Below, piece by piece: positions 23,943 through 33,119 of a DNA stretch of 33,940 bases. The notes beneath the pieces are model-generated. The model was given only the letters and a program-made list of their open reading frames with translations, was not told the origin of the DNA and did no database searches. Position 1 is the stretch's first letter; each line of letters starts with the position of its first letter. Source of the DNA: a bacterium (GTDB lineage Bacteria; Planctomycetota; Planctomycetia; Kolteriales; Kolteriaceae); contig JAIEPU010000317.1 of assembly GCA_019748235.1 (NCBI GenBank), positions 1 through 33,940 of the forward strand, in the 5' to 3' direction. Made by a program: the position numbers and the translations under genes.

Positions 23943-26396
23943 TCACTTCGGGGGAATCGTCGGACTCTGGCTTCGTAGGACCTGTAACAGTTTTTCGAGT
24001 TGACGATCGGGGGGACGCTTCTCGTCACTTGATCTTCCGATGAATAGCCGTCGAAACATGTCGGCCCGCAGCCGGCTCGATTCTTCCCGGTAAAGGGGAA
24101 GATCGAGGTCCGGAGATGGACTTACCCCCCAGGTGTCATCAGCCGATCGTCTACCCCCTCGAAATCGCTCGAGATTTTTCCCACTGGGCCGAAAAAAGGC
24201 CTCCGAGGTCAGTTTTACCGCTGATTCGTTATCTTTGAGCGGGACGATGTCTTGAGCGCTCCCTTTGCCGAAGGTGCGACTGCCGGCAATTTTGCCGCGG
24301 CCTGAATCCTGAATTGCCGCCGCGACGATCTCGCTCCCGCTCGCGCTTCCTTCGTTGACCATGACAACGAGGTTTATTCCCTCGATCGTTCCGAAGCGAT
24401 GTGCTTTGACCTCTCGTTCCTGACCTCGTCGATCTTGAATTCGAACGATTGAACCATCATCCACGAAAACATCCGCGACATTGATCGCTGATGTAAGTAA
24501 CCCGCCCGGATTGAAGCGGAGATCTAGAATCAGATCCTTGAGACCATCCTTGCCCAGTTCGGCGATGGTTTTTCGCAGGCGATCGGCGGTGTCAACGGCG
24601 AAGGTGGCAATGCGCACGTATCCGATGCCGTGCTCGCGGTCGACCCAATAATTCCAACTCCCATCCTCTTTCCGATCGTAGCCGACAACACTTTCCAGTT
24701 CGACTTCACCCCGCGCGATCGTGAATTCAAGGGGATCGGAGTTCTTTCTTTCGACCGTTATCTTGACCAATGATCCTTCAGGGCCGAGGAGATAACGAGA
24801 AGCCTGTTCGACTCCTACGTCAGATACTGATTTGCCGTCGAGGGCAATGATTCGATCTCCGATATGAAGCCCAGCTTTATCCGCGGGCCCGCCAGGGATC
24901 ACGAGGAGAATCGGGAGTGACTCTGAACTCGGGTTCTCCTGCAAGATGACGCCGATGCCGGTGAATTTTCCGGCAACTTGCTCTTTCATGTCACGATAAA
25001 CTTCGGGGGAGAGATAGACCGAGTAAGGATCTAAAAATCCGAGTACCCCCTTCAGACAAATATCGACGGCAGATTCCTTCACTTCCGGTCGATAGCCAAG
25101 TCGCAATCGAAAACGGATCAAGGCATTTTCCAACTGCGTGGAATCGAGCTTGTCGATGGAGTTGATGGCTTCATCAACCCACGGTTCATTCGAATCGCCG
25201 TATTGGTCCGCTAATTCCCGCAACCCGATTGCCAACGCTTGGTTGGCCTTTTCCGGATGGATGTGACGGGAGCGGATAAGTTCAATCACTTCCGCGACTC
25301 GCCGGCCAAACGCGACTCCCTGATCCTCGGGGAGATTTCGCTTCGTAATCGTTTGACGGCGCAGAGTGGCGAGATCATCTTCAGTCGTTTTGCCATTTAG
25401 GAATGAGATGTAGGCGCTTCGGAGCTTGCGATCATCATCAAAGCTCGGCATTCGCTCTAATACACGTAATCCGTGCTCAAATTCTCGATCGTCCAGTTCG
25501 TTGGACTGATGCCGTTTGGTGAGCGCGGACTTTCGAGATTCAAATTCCTTACGCCCCTCGGGATTCTGGCTCAACCAGAAGCTGAATTCAGTACCGTCGC
25601 TGACTGATTGGGGAGCCTGAGTCGTAACGTAGGCAACGAGTTCCTTTTCGGTAATCCATCCATCGGGTTCACCACCGTCGTTGTCGGCGGCTCCCTTGAT
25701 TCCACTTGTGACCGCCTGAAAGAAGGTCGTGGACACCGTCTCCCATTCCATCATGTCTTTGAGCTTGCCATTGCTTGATGCGAGATAGGCCCTGTCGGTT
25801 CCGTTCAGTTCTCTGAAAAGAATATCTGACCGCCACTGCGTGACTTCCGTGTTCGATAATTTCCAAGAGGTCAGTGTCGAGGACGCGTCAACGATGGAAA
25901 ACGTCAACTCACACCCGGTCGATGCAATCAGTTCACCGATCTCGCTGGAGAGGAGAGTGGTGGCCGCCAAGTCATTCTCGTTCGCATCTGCCGCGAGCCA
26001 GCGGACTTCATCTCCGGCAGGTGTCGTGGAAGCAATGAGTACGAGGAGTAAGCGATCGCCCGCTTCCGCTTGACGGGCGATTTCGGCAAACGCGCTTCGG
26101 ATATGAGCAGCCGTCGGCGATTTTGCCGATGCCGAGTTGCTACCACCCGCGAGGACCTTCAGTCGCGGTCCGATCGCGGGGAATAGGCTCGAATCTTCGA
26201 ACAGCTTCGCTAGTCCGCGGGCATGTTTTGCGGCGTGCGGTGCGACCGGGATCCTAGAATCTGTGTAGGATTCGACGGCAACAATCAGCCCCCAAGTCTT
26301 GGACTCCGCCCCAAGGACTGGATTGGCAGCCCAATCGAAAGTCATTGTTATCAAAGTAATTACAGTGATCCATATTGCGGGGCGCCGATGGATCAT
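23943..26396 (-). CDS. S41 C-terminal processing protease with N-terminal degenerate caspase-like domain
   Basis: 817 residues from the ATG at 26396; GTG codons upstream (26435, 26423) would put extra residues before the signal peptide. Residues 7-30 form the signal peptide (ITVITLITMTF to VLGA). Residues 33-265 align with a caspase/metacaspase-like fold: TWGLIVAVESY, DRLLLVLIASTTP, VRWLAADANENDL, LTFSIVDASST. The catalytic His-Gly is replaced in IASTTP and the Cys of DAC is Ser, so the fold should be inactive. An Asp/Gly-rich stretch DNDGGEPDGWITEKEL (239-252) resembles an EF-hand-like loop. Residues about 475-550 are a PDZ domain (GIGVILQEN, IPGGPADKAGLHIGDRIIALDG). The S41 core follows with NEGSASGSEI (S686) and TFGKGS (K711), 25 residues apart as in CtpA-type Ser-Lys proteases. 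It should cleave envelope proteins. Confidence 0.87.
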   Translation of the reverse strand: MIHRRPAIWITVITLITMTFDWAANPVLGAESKTWGLIVAVESYTDSRIPVAPHAAKHARGLAKLFEDSSLFPAIGPRLKVLAGGSNSASAKSPTAAHIRSAFAEIARQAEAGDRLLLVLIASTTPAGDEVRWLAADANENDLAATTLLSSEIGELIASTGCELTFSIVDASSTLTSWKLSNTEVTQWRSDILFRELNGTDRAYLASSNGKLKDMMEWETVSTTFFQAVTSGIKGAADNDGGEPDGWITEKELVAYVTTQAPQSVSDGTEFSFWLSQNPEGRKEFESRKSALTKRHQSNELDDREFEHGLRVLERMPSFDDDRKLRSAYISFLNGKTTEDDLATLRRQTITKRNLPEDQGVAFGRRVAEVIELIRSRHIHPEKANQALAIGLRELADQYGDSNEPWVDEAINSIDKLDSTQLENALIRFRLRLGYRPEVKESAVDICLKGVLGFLDPYSVYLSPEVYRDMKEQVAGKFTGIGVILQENPSSESLPILLVIPGGPADKAGLHIGDRIIALDGKSVSDVGVEQASRYLLGPEGSLVKITVERKNSDPLEFTIARGEVELESVVGYDRKEDGSWNYWVDREHGIGYVRIATFAVDTADRLRKTIAELGKDGLKDLILDLRFNPGGLLTSAINVADVFVDDGSIVRIQDRRGQEREVKAHRFGTIEGINLVVMVNEGSASGSEIVAAAIQDSGRGKIAGSRTFGKGSAQDIVPLKDNESAVKLTSEAFFRPSGKNLERFRGGRRSADDTWGVSPSPDLDLPLYREESSRLRADMFRRLFIGRSSDEKRPPDRQLEKLLQVLRSQSPTIPPK

Positions 26397-26690
26397 GATC
26401 AGAGATGGTTCCTCAGTCGCCACGTGTGGTTCCACAAAGGTTGTTTCTTCTGAACAACAGAAAATTCACCATTCCAGATAGGGAAGAGAACCCGTCCGGT
26501 TGTTGAAATGTCGATTTGCGACCCCGCCCACCGACAGCATCGTCGATTTCCGCCGGTCGGCTGTCAATCGAGGGTTGAGCGGTTTCTGGGTAATGGGACG
26601 TCGATTCATACAAAATATTTGACGTTTCAGGATGATATTGGACCCAAGGAAGGACTCACTTGATTCAGTTCTGCTCACAGAAAGGTTGGG
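26397..26690. other. Divergent promoter region
   Basis: 294 bp between the protease gene (minus) and the DUF2961 gene (plus). A TTGACG occurs near 26619 but no good -10 follows at 16-18 bp. An AT-rich patch (ACAAAATATT, near 26610) is the likeliest melting region. No gene was recognised. Confidence 0.35.
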
Positions 26691-28898
26691 ATGCAACCCA
26701 GCAAAGGATTGACATGCCTTTTGGTCATCCTGGTTTTGGGGCTTCTTTCCGTCCGTACGGAAGCTTCTTCGCCGGTGACGTTGCCCTCGCTGCTTCGTGA
26801 ATTCATCGACATCGAACAAATAACTCGGTTTCCATCGCCCACCTATGAAACCGTTCAAGCATCGAGCGCTTCCCGCCGCTCGGACATTGTTCGTGATGAG
26901 GCGATCTCGGCGACTACTCCTGTTCCCGGAGTGGAAAGCGCCGTGCGCACTCCGAGAGCGGAGATCGGCACGGAGACCGTTCTGTTTGATGGCGATGGCC
27001 CTGGGGCGATCGTTCATCTCTGTTTGCGCGCTGCTGAAGGGCAGGGGATTCTCAGGATCTATCTCGACGGATCGACCAATCCCATTGTCGAGGGATCGCT
27101 TGACGAGATTGCATCGGGGCGAATCGCGCCGATCGTCGCCCCCTTCGTCACGGCGCACGAAGGGACACTCGGAATCGATTTCCCCATCCCTTATCAGTCG
27201 CATTGTCGAATCACTCTTGCTTCCGATCTCACCGAGTGGTCAGCCCCCGCGAGTTACCAAGTGGCGGCACGCGCTTATGAGCCGGGGACGGTCGTCGAGA
27301 CTCTTTCCCCAGCGGTCGTCGAAAGGGTGCAGCCGCTCATCGCAGAAACGGCGCAGATCCTGAAAGGGGAGAGGAAAACAGAGCAGAATCCGGACTGGTC
27401 ATTTCGATTTCCCATCCAACTTTCGCGGGAAATGCCGATCGTTCAGTTTGACGTGGCGCGCGGGCACAGCGGACTTATTAGCGAGATTCACCTCAAGCCG
27501 AATGTGAGTGACCCCGCGCTGCTTCGGCAAGTCATTCTCGTGCTGTGCTTTGATGGACGGGTAACCTCGCGTGTGCCGCTGGCCGAATTCTTCGGAACGG
27601 GACCGGGGATTCAACCCTACCGTTCGATGATGACGGAAGTCACGACGGAGGGTGAGCTGATCTGCCGCTGGCCGATGCCTTTCGCACAGGAAGTTGCATT
27701 CGCCGTCGAAGGACCAGGACAGATACCTGTTGGCGCTGAAAATGACAAAGAGCTTAAACGAAAGCATCCGCTGTTATCCCTTTTTCGACTCAGAGAGAAT
27801 CCGCTTTTCAAACGCCGGGAAAGTCGCCAGCGCGCGAAGCGGTCGCAGTTCTTCAATGAATCACTCGTCATGATTCCCGAGGGGATCAGCATCGAAGGAT
27901 ATGCACTTGTCAAGCCATACAGTTGGACGCAACAGAGCATGTATTTCCACGCGGACTGGAAGTCGCAACATGAACTCGTGTCATCGAAGCCACAAAGTTG
28001 GTCGCTCGCCGAGCTAAGCGGTCGCGGGGTCTATGTCGGGACAACTCTGCTGGCTTCGAATTCGGTACGGGATTGGTGGGGACGAGGTGGCGAGAAAATC
28101 TATTTCGACGGTCGAGAGACCCCCAGACTTATCGGCACCGACTCATCCGATTACTTCGCACTGGCACCCGCGTCGCCGACGCTTTTCGCCACGGCATTGC
28201 ATGGACAATCTCGTTGCGACGGGCCTCGTTCGTTTGGACATTCTTCTCTCTATCGTTGGCGCATTTTGGATGCGATGCCGTTCAACAACGGCCTCAAGTT
28301 TGATTGGGACGTGAAGCATACAAACGCGGCCGCTGCCCTCTCGCTCGAGGGAGTGAACTACTGGTACGCCGATCCTTGGCACTCGGAGAATGCCCGTCGG
28401 TTGGATTCGGCTGATGTCGCGATTCCTAGTTTGCCGACGCGCGTTGTCCCCAAGATTGCCGGAGCGATCGAAGGGGAATCGCTCGTCGCCTTGCGAGTCG
28501 ATGGTTCATCTCCGAAGAAAGAGAACCTCGTCCATTTTGAAGAGGCGGGGCCCTGGAGCGGCGACTCCCATCTCGTTTGGCAGGGGATCAAGCCCGGAAA
28601 TGAACTCGTTCTCGGGTTTGAAGCACCTGCGGATGGAAAATATCAGGTCGTCGCTTTTCTATCTCAGTCATTTGATTACGGCATTCATCGCATCTCGCTC
28701 AACGACAAACCAGCGGGTGATCCGATCGATCTTTTCTCTCCGACTCCAACTCGCAGGGAACCTCTCGATCTCGGTGTGTTTGATTTGAAGAAGGAGGGGA
28801 ATCGTCTTTCCGTTCGAGTCGTATCGAGTTCAAAAGCCGCAAGTCCCAAGAATTGTTCGTTCGGACTGGATTGTCTCGTGTTGAAAAGAGTCCCCTGA
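26691..28898 (+). CDS. Exported DUF2961 (GH172-like) protein
   Basis: 735 residues; the ATG at 26691 has AGAAAGG upstream. Residues 1-26 form a signal peptide (LTCLLVILVLGLLSV, TEAS). The DUF2961 pattern is clear: DGDGPGAIVHLCLRAAEGQGILRIYLDG near 100-125, FPIPYQSHCRITL, YQVAARAYEPGTVVETLSP, and in the second half GRGGEKIYFDGRETPRLIGTDSSDYF (about 464-489). Characterised members (GH172) act on fructose-, arabinose- or galactose-linked sugars and use glutamates in the G-E-G-E-K-Y and G-T-G-T-E-D-Y motifs. Here the latter is GTDSSDY, with Ser where the Glu is expected, so catalysis is in doubt. A C-terminal beta-rich part (about 630-735) resembles a carbohydrate-binding module. It is followed 103 bp later by the GDPD gene. 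Confidence 0.78.
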   Translation: MQPSKGLTCLLVILVLGLLSVRTEASSPVTLPSLLREFIDIEQITRFPSPTYETVQASSASRRSDIVRDEAISATTPVPGVESAVRTPRAEIGTETVLFDGDGPGAIVHLCLRAAEGQGILRIYLDGSTNPIVEGSLDEIASGRIAPIVAPFVTAHEGTLGIDFPIPYQSHCRITLASDLTEWSAPASYQVAARAYEPGTVVETLSPAVVERVQPLIAETAQILKGERKTEQNPDWSFRFPIQLSREMPIVQFDVARGHSGLISEIHLKPNVSDPALLRQVILVLCFDGRVTSRVPLAEFFGTGPGIQPYRSMMTEVTTEGELICRWPMPFAQEVAFAVEGPGQIPVGAENDKELKRKHPLLSLFRLRENPLFKRRESRQRAKRSQFFNESLVMIPEGISIEGYALVKPYSWTQQSMYFHADWKSQHELVSSKPQSWSLAELSGRGVYVGTTLLASNSVRDWWGRGGEKIYFDGRETPRLIGTDSSDYFALAPASPTLFATALHGQSRCDGPRSFGHSSLYRWRILDAMPFNNGLKFDWDVKHTNAAAALSLEGVNYWYADPWHSENARRLDSADVAIPSLPTRVVPKIAGAIEGESLVALRVDGSSPKKENLVHFEEAGPWSGDSHLVWQGIKPGNELVLGFEAPADGKYQVVAFLSQSFDYGIHRISLNDKPAGDPIDLFSPTPTRREPLDLGVFDLKKEGNRLSVRVVSSSKAASPKNCSFGLDCLVLKRVP

Positions 28899-29001
28899 CA
28901 CATCTACCTATTGCAGCGAGATTCAAAAACCGCGCTGATTTGGTTGTAACGACTCCGCGTGTTGTCCATGATGACGGGACAATCAGTAAGGAATTTGCTC
29001 G

Positions 29002-30483
29002 ATGATCAGCGGGTTGACCACGACGTGTATTTTCATTTCCGCTGCGATCGTTGGAGATCACTCCTTGCCCTTTTTTCAGCCCGTCACGCCCCCGCGTCCC
29101 ATTCAAACGATCGCCCTTGGTGGAATGAGTCGGCAAGCACCGTCCCACAGTCGTCCCGCTCTTGAGCGAGCGGTGATCGATGGAGTCGAATGGGTCGCGT
29201 TTTTTGTACGCCGGACCGTGGACGGGAAGCATCTCATCATCTCCGAGGACGCTCAGGCGAGTTGGGAGAATTTGACTGGGAAGTCCATTCGAGAATCCCG
29301 TTATGCGGAGATCCACCAGTTCCCATTTGCTTCTTCCTTCCACAGCCGATTCGCCTCTGAACGAATCATGTCGATGGAGGAAGCTCTGCAGGCGGCGAAA
29401 GAAAGAATTAATTTGTTTCTCTTCGCGGCTGATGTCGATCCCGAATCATTTACTCGTTCAATTCAAGATTCTGGAATGACAAATCAAGTCATTATCGGAC
29501 TCGACCATCCGAAGCTGCCGTTGCCGGAAGTGGATCGAAACGAACTGCTCTCCCTGAGTGAAGGAAAACTCGCGATCTGCTCCTATGAGAAAAAACTGAT
29601 TACCCTAAAGGATGAAAGGTTCGCGATTGGCATCGTCAGCGGTCAGAACGCGGAAGACTTTGATAAAGAGATTAACGCTAGGACGGCGGTAATCTTGACG
29701 GATGCGCCAGAGATCGTGATCGCGCGGCAGACCGTCAAGCGGTTGAATGATCGCAAGGTGAATCGGCCGAAGATTAGTCATCATCGAGGTGCGGGGCGTT
29801 ACGCTCCGGAGAACACGCTCCCCGCGCTCGAGGAAACAAAACTTCTTCAAGCCGACTTTATTGAGTTCGATATCAGGCCCTCATCAGACGGCGTGTATTT
29901 CGTTCTTCATGACAGCAAGCTCGATCGGACGTCCAACGGTAAGGGGCCGATCAACCAAATGACAGCAGCTGAGATCAAAAGCCTGGATGCTGGATCATGG
30001 TTCGGAAAACCTTTCGAGGGAACGAGAATTCCGACGCTGGATGAGTTTCTCGCACAGGTCGGAGAGAAGATAGAGCTTTACGTCGATGCCAAGGATATCC
30101 CGCCCGAAAAGCTTGTCGAAGCGCTACGAAAGCGAGGGCTGATCGAGCGATCGGTTGTTTACGAAGGTGATGAATACTTGAGACGGCTGCGGGAACTGGA
30201 ACCGAAGCTTCGCCGCATGCCACCGCTCGACGATCCACGCGACATCGAAACGCTTGTCGAAAAAGTCGCGCCGTATGCCTTCGATACTAGTTGGAAACTC
30301 CTGAGCAAGGACACGATCGATCGGTGCCATCAGCATGGCGTGCTTGTTTTTAGCGACGCATTAGGGCTCTATGAGAGATCGACGGAGTATCAAAAAGGGG
30401 CGAGGATTGGGGTGGATCTCATCCAGACCGATCAACCCCTCCGAGTCCTCAGAGCCTTTGAGTTGCTGCCTGTAAGTCATTAG
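29002..30483 (+). CDS. Tandem glycerophosphodiester phosphodiesterase-like protein, first copy degenerate
   Basis: 493 residues from the ATG at 29002 (AAGGAA upstream). The C-terminal domain (about 257-490) is a standard GDPD TIM barrel: SHHRGAGRYAPENTLPAL (H261, R262, E270, N271), FIEFDIRPSSDG (E288, D290), VLHDSKLDRTSNGKG (H303), LDAGSWFGKPFEGTRIPTLDEFL. It hydrolyses glycerophosphodiesters to glycerol-3-phosphate plus alcohol. Residues about 35-240 have the same layout without the active-site residues: GGMSRQAPSHSRPALERA, WVAFFVRRTVDG, IISEDAQASWENLTGKS, RIMSMEEALQ, ILTDAPEIV. This is an inactive duplicate. The first 20 residues are weakly hydrophobic, a possible but poor signal peptide. 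Confidence 0.86.
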   Translation: MISGLTTTCIFISAAIVGDHSLPFFQPVTPPRPIQTIALGGMSRQAPSHSRPALERAVIDGVEWVAFFVRRTVDGKHLIISEDAQASWENLTGKSIRESRYAEIHQFPFASSFHSRFASERIMSMEEALQAAKERINLFLFAADVDPESFTRSIQDSGMTNQVIIGLDHPKLPLPEVDRNELLSLSEGKLAICSYEKKLITLKDERFAIGIVSGQNAEDFDKEINARTAVILTDAPEIVIARQTVKRLNDRKVNRPKISHHRGAGRYAPENTLPALEETKLLQADFIEFDIRPSSDGVYFVLHDSKLDRTSNGKGPINQMTAAEIKSLDAGSWFGKPFEGTRIPTLDEFLAQVGEKIELYVDAKDIPPEKLVEALRKRGLIERSVVYEGDEYLRRLRELEPKLRRMPPLDDPRDIETLVEKVAPYAFDTSWKLLSKDTIDRCHQHGVLVFSDALGLYERSTEYQKGARIGVDLIQTDQPLRVLRAFELLPVSH

Positions 30484-30496
30484 TGGATAATGGCTT
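30474..30496 (+). terminator. Hairpin over the GDPD stop codon
   Basis: AAGTCATTA (30474-30482), five-base loop, TAATGGCTT (30488-30496): nine pairs including one G-U. It spans the stop at 30481-30483. No T-tract follows, so termination is uncertain; it may protect the 3' end. Confidence 0.3.
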
Positions 30497-30563
30497 GTGA
30501 TCATGGGTGGGCGACCGTGGTCTAGGGGATTCCCCAGGTTTATTTTAAGCGTGGAATGCCGAT

Positions 30564-30592
30564 TTGACGTAGATTGATGGTATCCATCGAAT
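30564..30592 (+). promoter_or_regulatory. Possible promoter with dyad in the spacer
   Basis: TTGACG (30564-30569) and TCGAAT (30587-30592) are 17 bp apart, a fair -35 and a poor -10. The dyad GATGG-TAT-CCATC (30576-30588) lies in the spacer, where a repressor would block RNA polymerase. It is 75-100 bp before the debranching-enzyme start. Confidence 0.25.
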
Positions 30593-30665
30593 CGAGTTTT
30601 GAGCGTCCTCTCTAATCGATGCTTGAAACCGTTTCGGCTAGCTTTACCTGTGGACATTTCTGCGA

Positions 30666-33092
30666 ATGAGTACTCCCCTCGCGGACAAACCGTCATTAAT
30701 TCGGCTTGAGATGCCTGCGCGGCTCGAAGGGCCCCAAGTTCAGCAGATCGAGCGAGAGATCATCGGCTACGTGCGCGCCGGTCAACAAGTCGAACTCGAC
30801 CTTTCGCAGACGACCGAACTATCGAGTTTCGGTGTTCGGATGCTCCTTCTCGTTTGCCGAGCCCTGAGCCAGCAACCATCTGGTCTGTCAGTCATCGGCC
30901 TTTCACAACAACTTGTCGACACGCTCGATGCGGTCGGGTTTCACCTATCGGCACATCGGCTGACGCGTCGCGATCTGGATGAGGCTCGCGCGGGCTGGCA
31001 ACTTCTTCATCGCATCGACATTGAACCGTCGATGCACATCTCGGGCTATGCGGTGCGGCAAGGATCGCCTCTGTTTTACGGAGCACGCCCCATTGCCGGC
31101 GGCGTGAACTTCTGCATTTCATCGGCACATGCCACCAGTTGCACGTTGGTGCTCTTTGAACGGGACAAAAAGGCTCCGATTGCCGAGCTTCCCTTTCCTG
31201 ATGAATTCAAGATCGGCAATGTCTTCACGATGTTCGTATTTGGGCTCGATGCCGACTTGCACGAGTACGGGTATCGTTTCAGCGGGCCGTTTGAGCCGGA
31301 AGAGGGACATCGCTTCGATTGGTCAAAAGTATTGCTGGACCCATTTGCTGTCCTCGTGACCGGACGCGATTATTGGGGACTTCGTTCCGAAGATCCGATT
31401 CCCTATCGGTGTCGGGTCGCGCCGCCTGACTTCGACTGGGAGCAAGATTCACCTCCCAGTATTCCGATGGAAGATCTCGTCATCTATGAAATGCACGTTC
31501 GTGGATTTACACGTGCGACTAACTCCGAGGTGCGTTGGCCTGGCACGTTTGCCGGAGTGCGGGAGAAGATCCCTTACCTCAAATCACTGGGAGTGAACTG
31601 CGTCGAGCTCATGCCGATCTTCGAGTTCGATGAATTGGACAATCCGCGCCATAATCCGCTGACGGGCGATCCGCTCGTCAATTATTGGGGCTATAACACC
31701 GTCGCTTTTTTTGCGCCGAAGGCTGGATACGCCGCGACCGGTCCTCTCGGAATGCAATCCGATGAATTCAAGGCGCTGGTGAAGGAGCTTCACGCCAACG
31801 GTATCGAAGTCATTCTCGACGTCGTTTTCAATCACACCGCGGAAGGGAACGAAGAAGGTCCCACGCTCTCGTTTCGTGGCATCGACAATAAGACTTATTA
31901 CATCCTTGGTCCAAATGGAGAGTACCTCAACTACAGCGGCACGGGGAATACGCTGAATTGCAATCACCCGATCGTACGGGAAATGGTCCGCGAATGCCTC
32001 AGACATTGGGTGGCTCATTACCACATCGATGGATTCCGCTTCGACTTGGCGAGCATTCTCGGACGCTCGCTCGATGGTGAGCCTCTCGCGAACCCTCCGC
32101 TTCTCGAGTCGCTGGCACATGATCCGATTTTGGCGCACTGCAAACTCATCGCGGAAGCGTGGGATGCGGCAGGGTTGTATCAGGTCGGCAGCTTTCCTTC
32201 GTACGGTCGATGGGCCGAGTGGAACGGGCGTTTCCGTGACTGTGTTCGCCGATTCATCAAGGGTGATAGGGGACAAGTCGCCGAAGTTGCCAAGCGACTC
32301 ATGGGCTCCCCCGATTTGTATGCCGATCGCGGTCCCGCCGCGTCGGTCAATTATGTTACTTGTCATGACGGGTTCACGCTCATGGATCTCGTCAGCTATG
32401 ACAAAAAGCACAACGAGGCGAATGGTGAGGAGAATCGAGACGGAAATGAGCAAAATGACTCTTGGAATCACGGGGTCGAAGGGCCGACCCTTGACTCAGC
32501 GATCAATGCGTTACGCCAACGGCAGATGAAGAACGCGTTCGCCATGCTACTCGTGAGTCAAGGCGTGCCGATGATCTTGATGGGAGACGAAGTTGGTCGG
32601 ACGCAAAACGGGAACAACAATGCGTATTGTCATGACGGGGATTTGACTTGGCTGGATTGGAGGCTGCACGAAGCGAATGGCGATTTGTTCCGATTCTGTC
32701 AACGAATGATTGCTTTTCGCAAAGCTCATCCCGCTCTACGGCATTCACTTCACACGGGCGAGGGATTCACGCATACTAATCCCCTTGAGGTGACCTGGCA
32801 CGGAGTCTCGCCGTTTTGTCCCGACTGGTCGTTCGACAGCCACTCGATCGCATTCATGCTTCGAATGGCGGATGAATCCAATGACACGGTCTACGTCATT
32901 TTGAACATGTTTTGGAAGTCATTGGCATTCGTGCTGCCTTCTCCTCCTGCCGGCCACCGTTGGCACCTTTTCGCCAACACAGGACTCGATCATCCTAACG
33001 ACATCGCCGAGCCAGGTAAGGAAAAGCCCCTCTCGGATGGTCGATCGATTGTCGCCGCCGCCCGGTCGGTGATTTTGCTCGTCGCGCGTTAG
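30666..33092 (+). CDS. glgX: Glycogen debranching enzyme (GlgX/TreX type) with N-terminal STAS-like domain
   Basis: 808 residues from the ATG at 30666; the ribosome site is weak. Residues 10-95 read as a STAS fold: RLEMPARLEGPQVQQIEREI, VELDLSQTTELSSFGVRMLL, LSVIGLSQQLVDTLDAVGF. The anti-sigma-antagonist motif D-S-S-G is SSFG, keeping the potentially phosphorylated Ser (S54) but not the Asp. From about 122 it is a normal isoamylase-type enzyme with a CBM48-like part to about 230. The GH13 barrel shows DVVFNH (385-390), GFRFDLAS (nucleophile D460), LIAEAWD (acid/base E497) and NYVTCHDG (D568). It hydrolyses alpha-1,6 branches of glycogen after phosphorylase trimming. Typical GlgX is about 660-720 residues, so the extra 110 residues are a true fusion. 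The gene symbol follows the enzyme part; TreX is an equal name. Confidence 0.93.
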   Translation: MSTPLADKPSLIRLEMPARLEGPQVQQIEREIIGYVRAGQQVELDLSQTTELSSFGVRMLLLVCRALSQQPSGLSVIGLSQQLVDTLDAVGFHLSAHRLTRRDLDEARAGWQLLHRIDIEPSMHISGYAVRQGSPLFYGARPIAGGVNFCISSAHATSCTLVLFERDKKAPIAELPFPDEFKIGNVFTMFVFGLDADLHEYGYRFSGPFEPEEGHRFDWSKVLLDPFAVLVTGRDYWGLRSEDPIPYRCRVAPPDFDWEQDSPPSIPMEDLVIYEMHVRGFTRATNSEVRWPGTFAGVREKIPYLKSLGVNCVELMPIFEFDELDNPRHNPLTGDPLVNYWGYNTVAFFAPKAGYAATGPLGMQSDEFKALVKELHANGIEVILDVVFNHTAEGNEEGPTLSFRGIDNKTYYILGPNGEYLNYSGTGNTLNCNHPIVREMVRECLRHWVAHYHIDGFRFDLASILGRSLDGEPLANPPLLESLAHDPILAHCKLIAEAWDAAGLYQVGSFPSYGRWAEWNGRFRDCVRRFIKGDRGQVAEVAKRLMGSPDLYADRGPAASVNYVTCHDGFTLMDLVSYDKKHNEANGEENRDGNEQNDSWNHGVEGPTLDSAINALRQRQMKNAFAMLLVSQGVPMILMGDEVGRTQNGNNNAYCHDGDLTWLDWRLHEANGDLFRFCQRMIAFRKAHPALRHSLHTGEGFTHTNPLEVTWHGVSPFCPDWSFDSHSIAFMLRMADESNDTVYVILNMFWKSLAFVLPSPPAGHRWHLFANTGLDHPNDIAEPGKEKPLSDGRSIVAAARSVILLVAR

Positions 33093-33119
33093 TAATGGGG
33101 TCGAGGGAAAACGTTTCGA

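Noticed and set aside
31584..32471. 295-codon minus-strand frame opposite the debranching enzyme
   Set aside because: Antisense shadow of a conserved GH13 coding region; no family motif.
33093..33119. Terminator between the debranching-enzyme and polX genes
   Set aside because: Only GTCGA/TCGAC pairs around a long loop without a T-tract; too weak.
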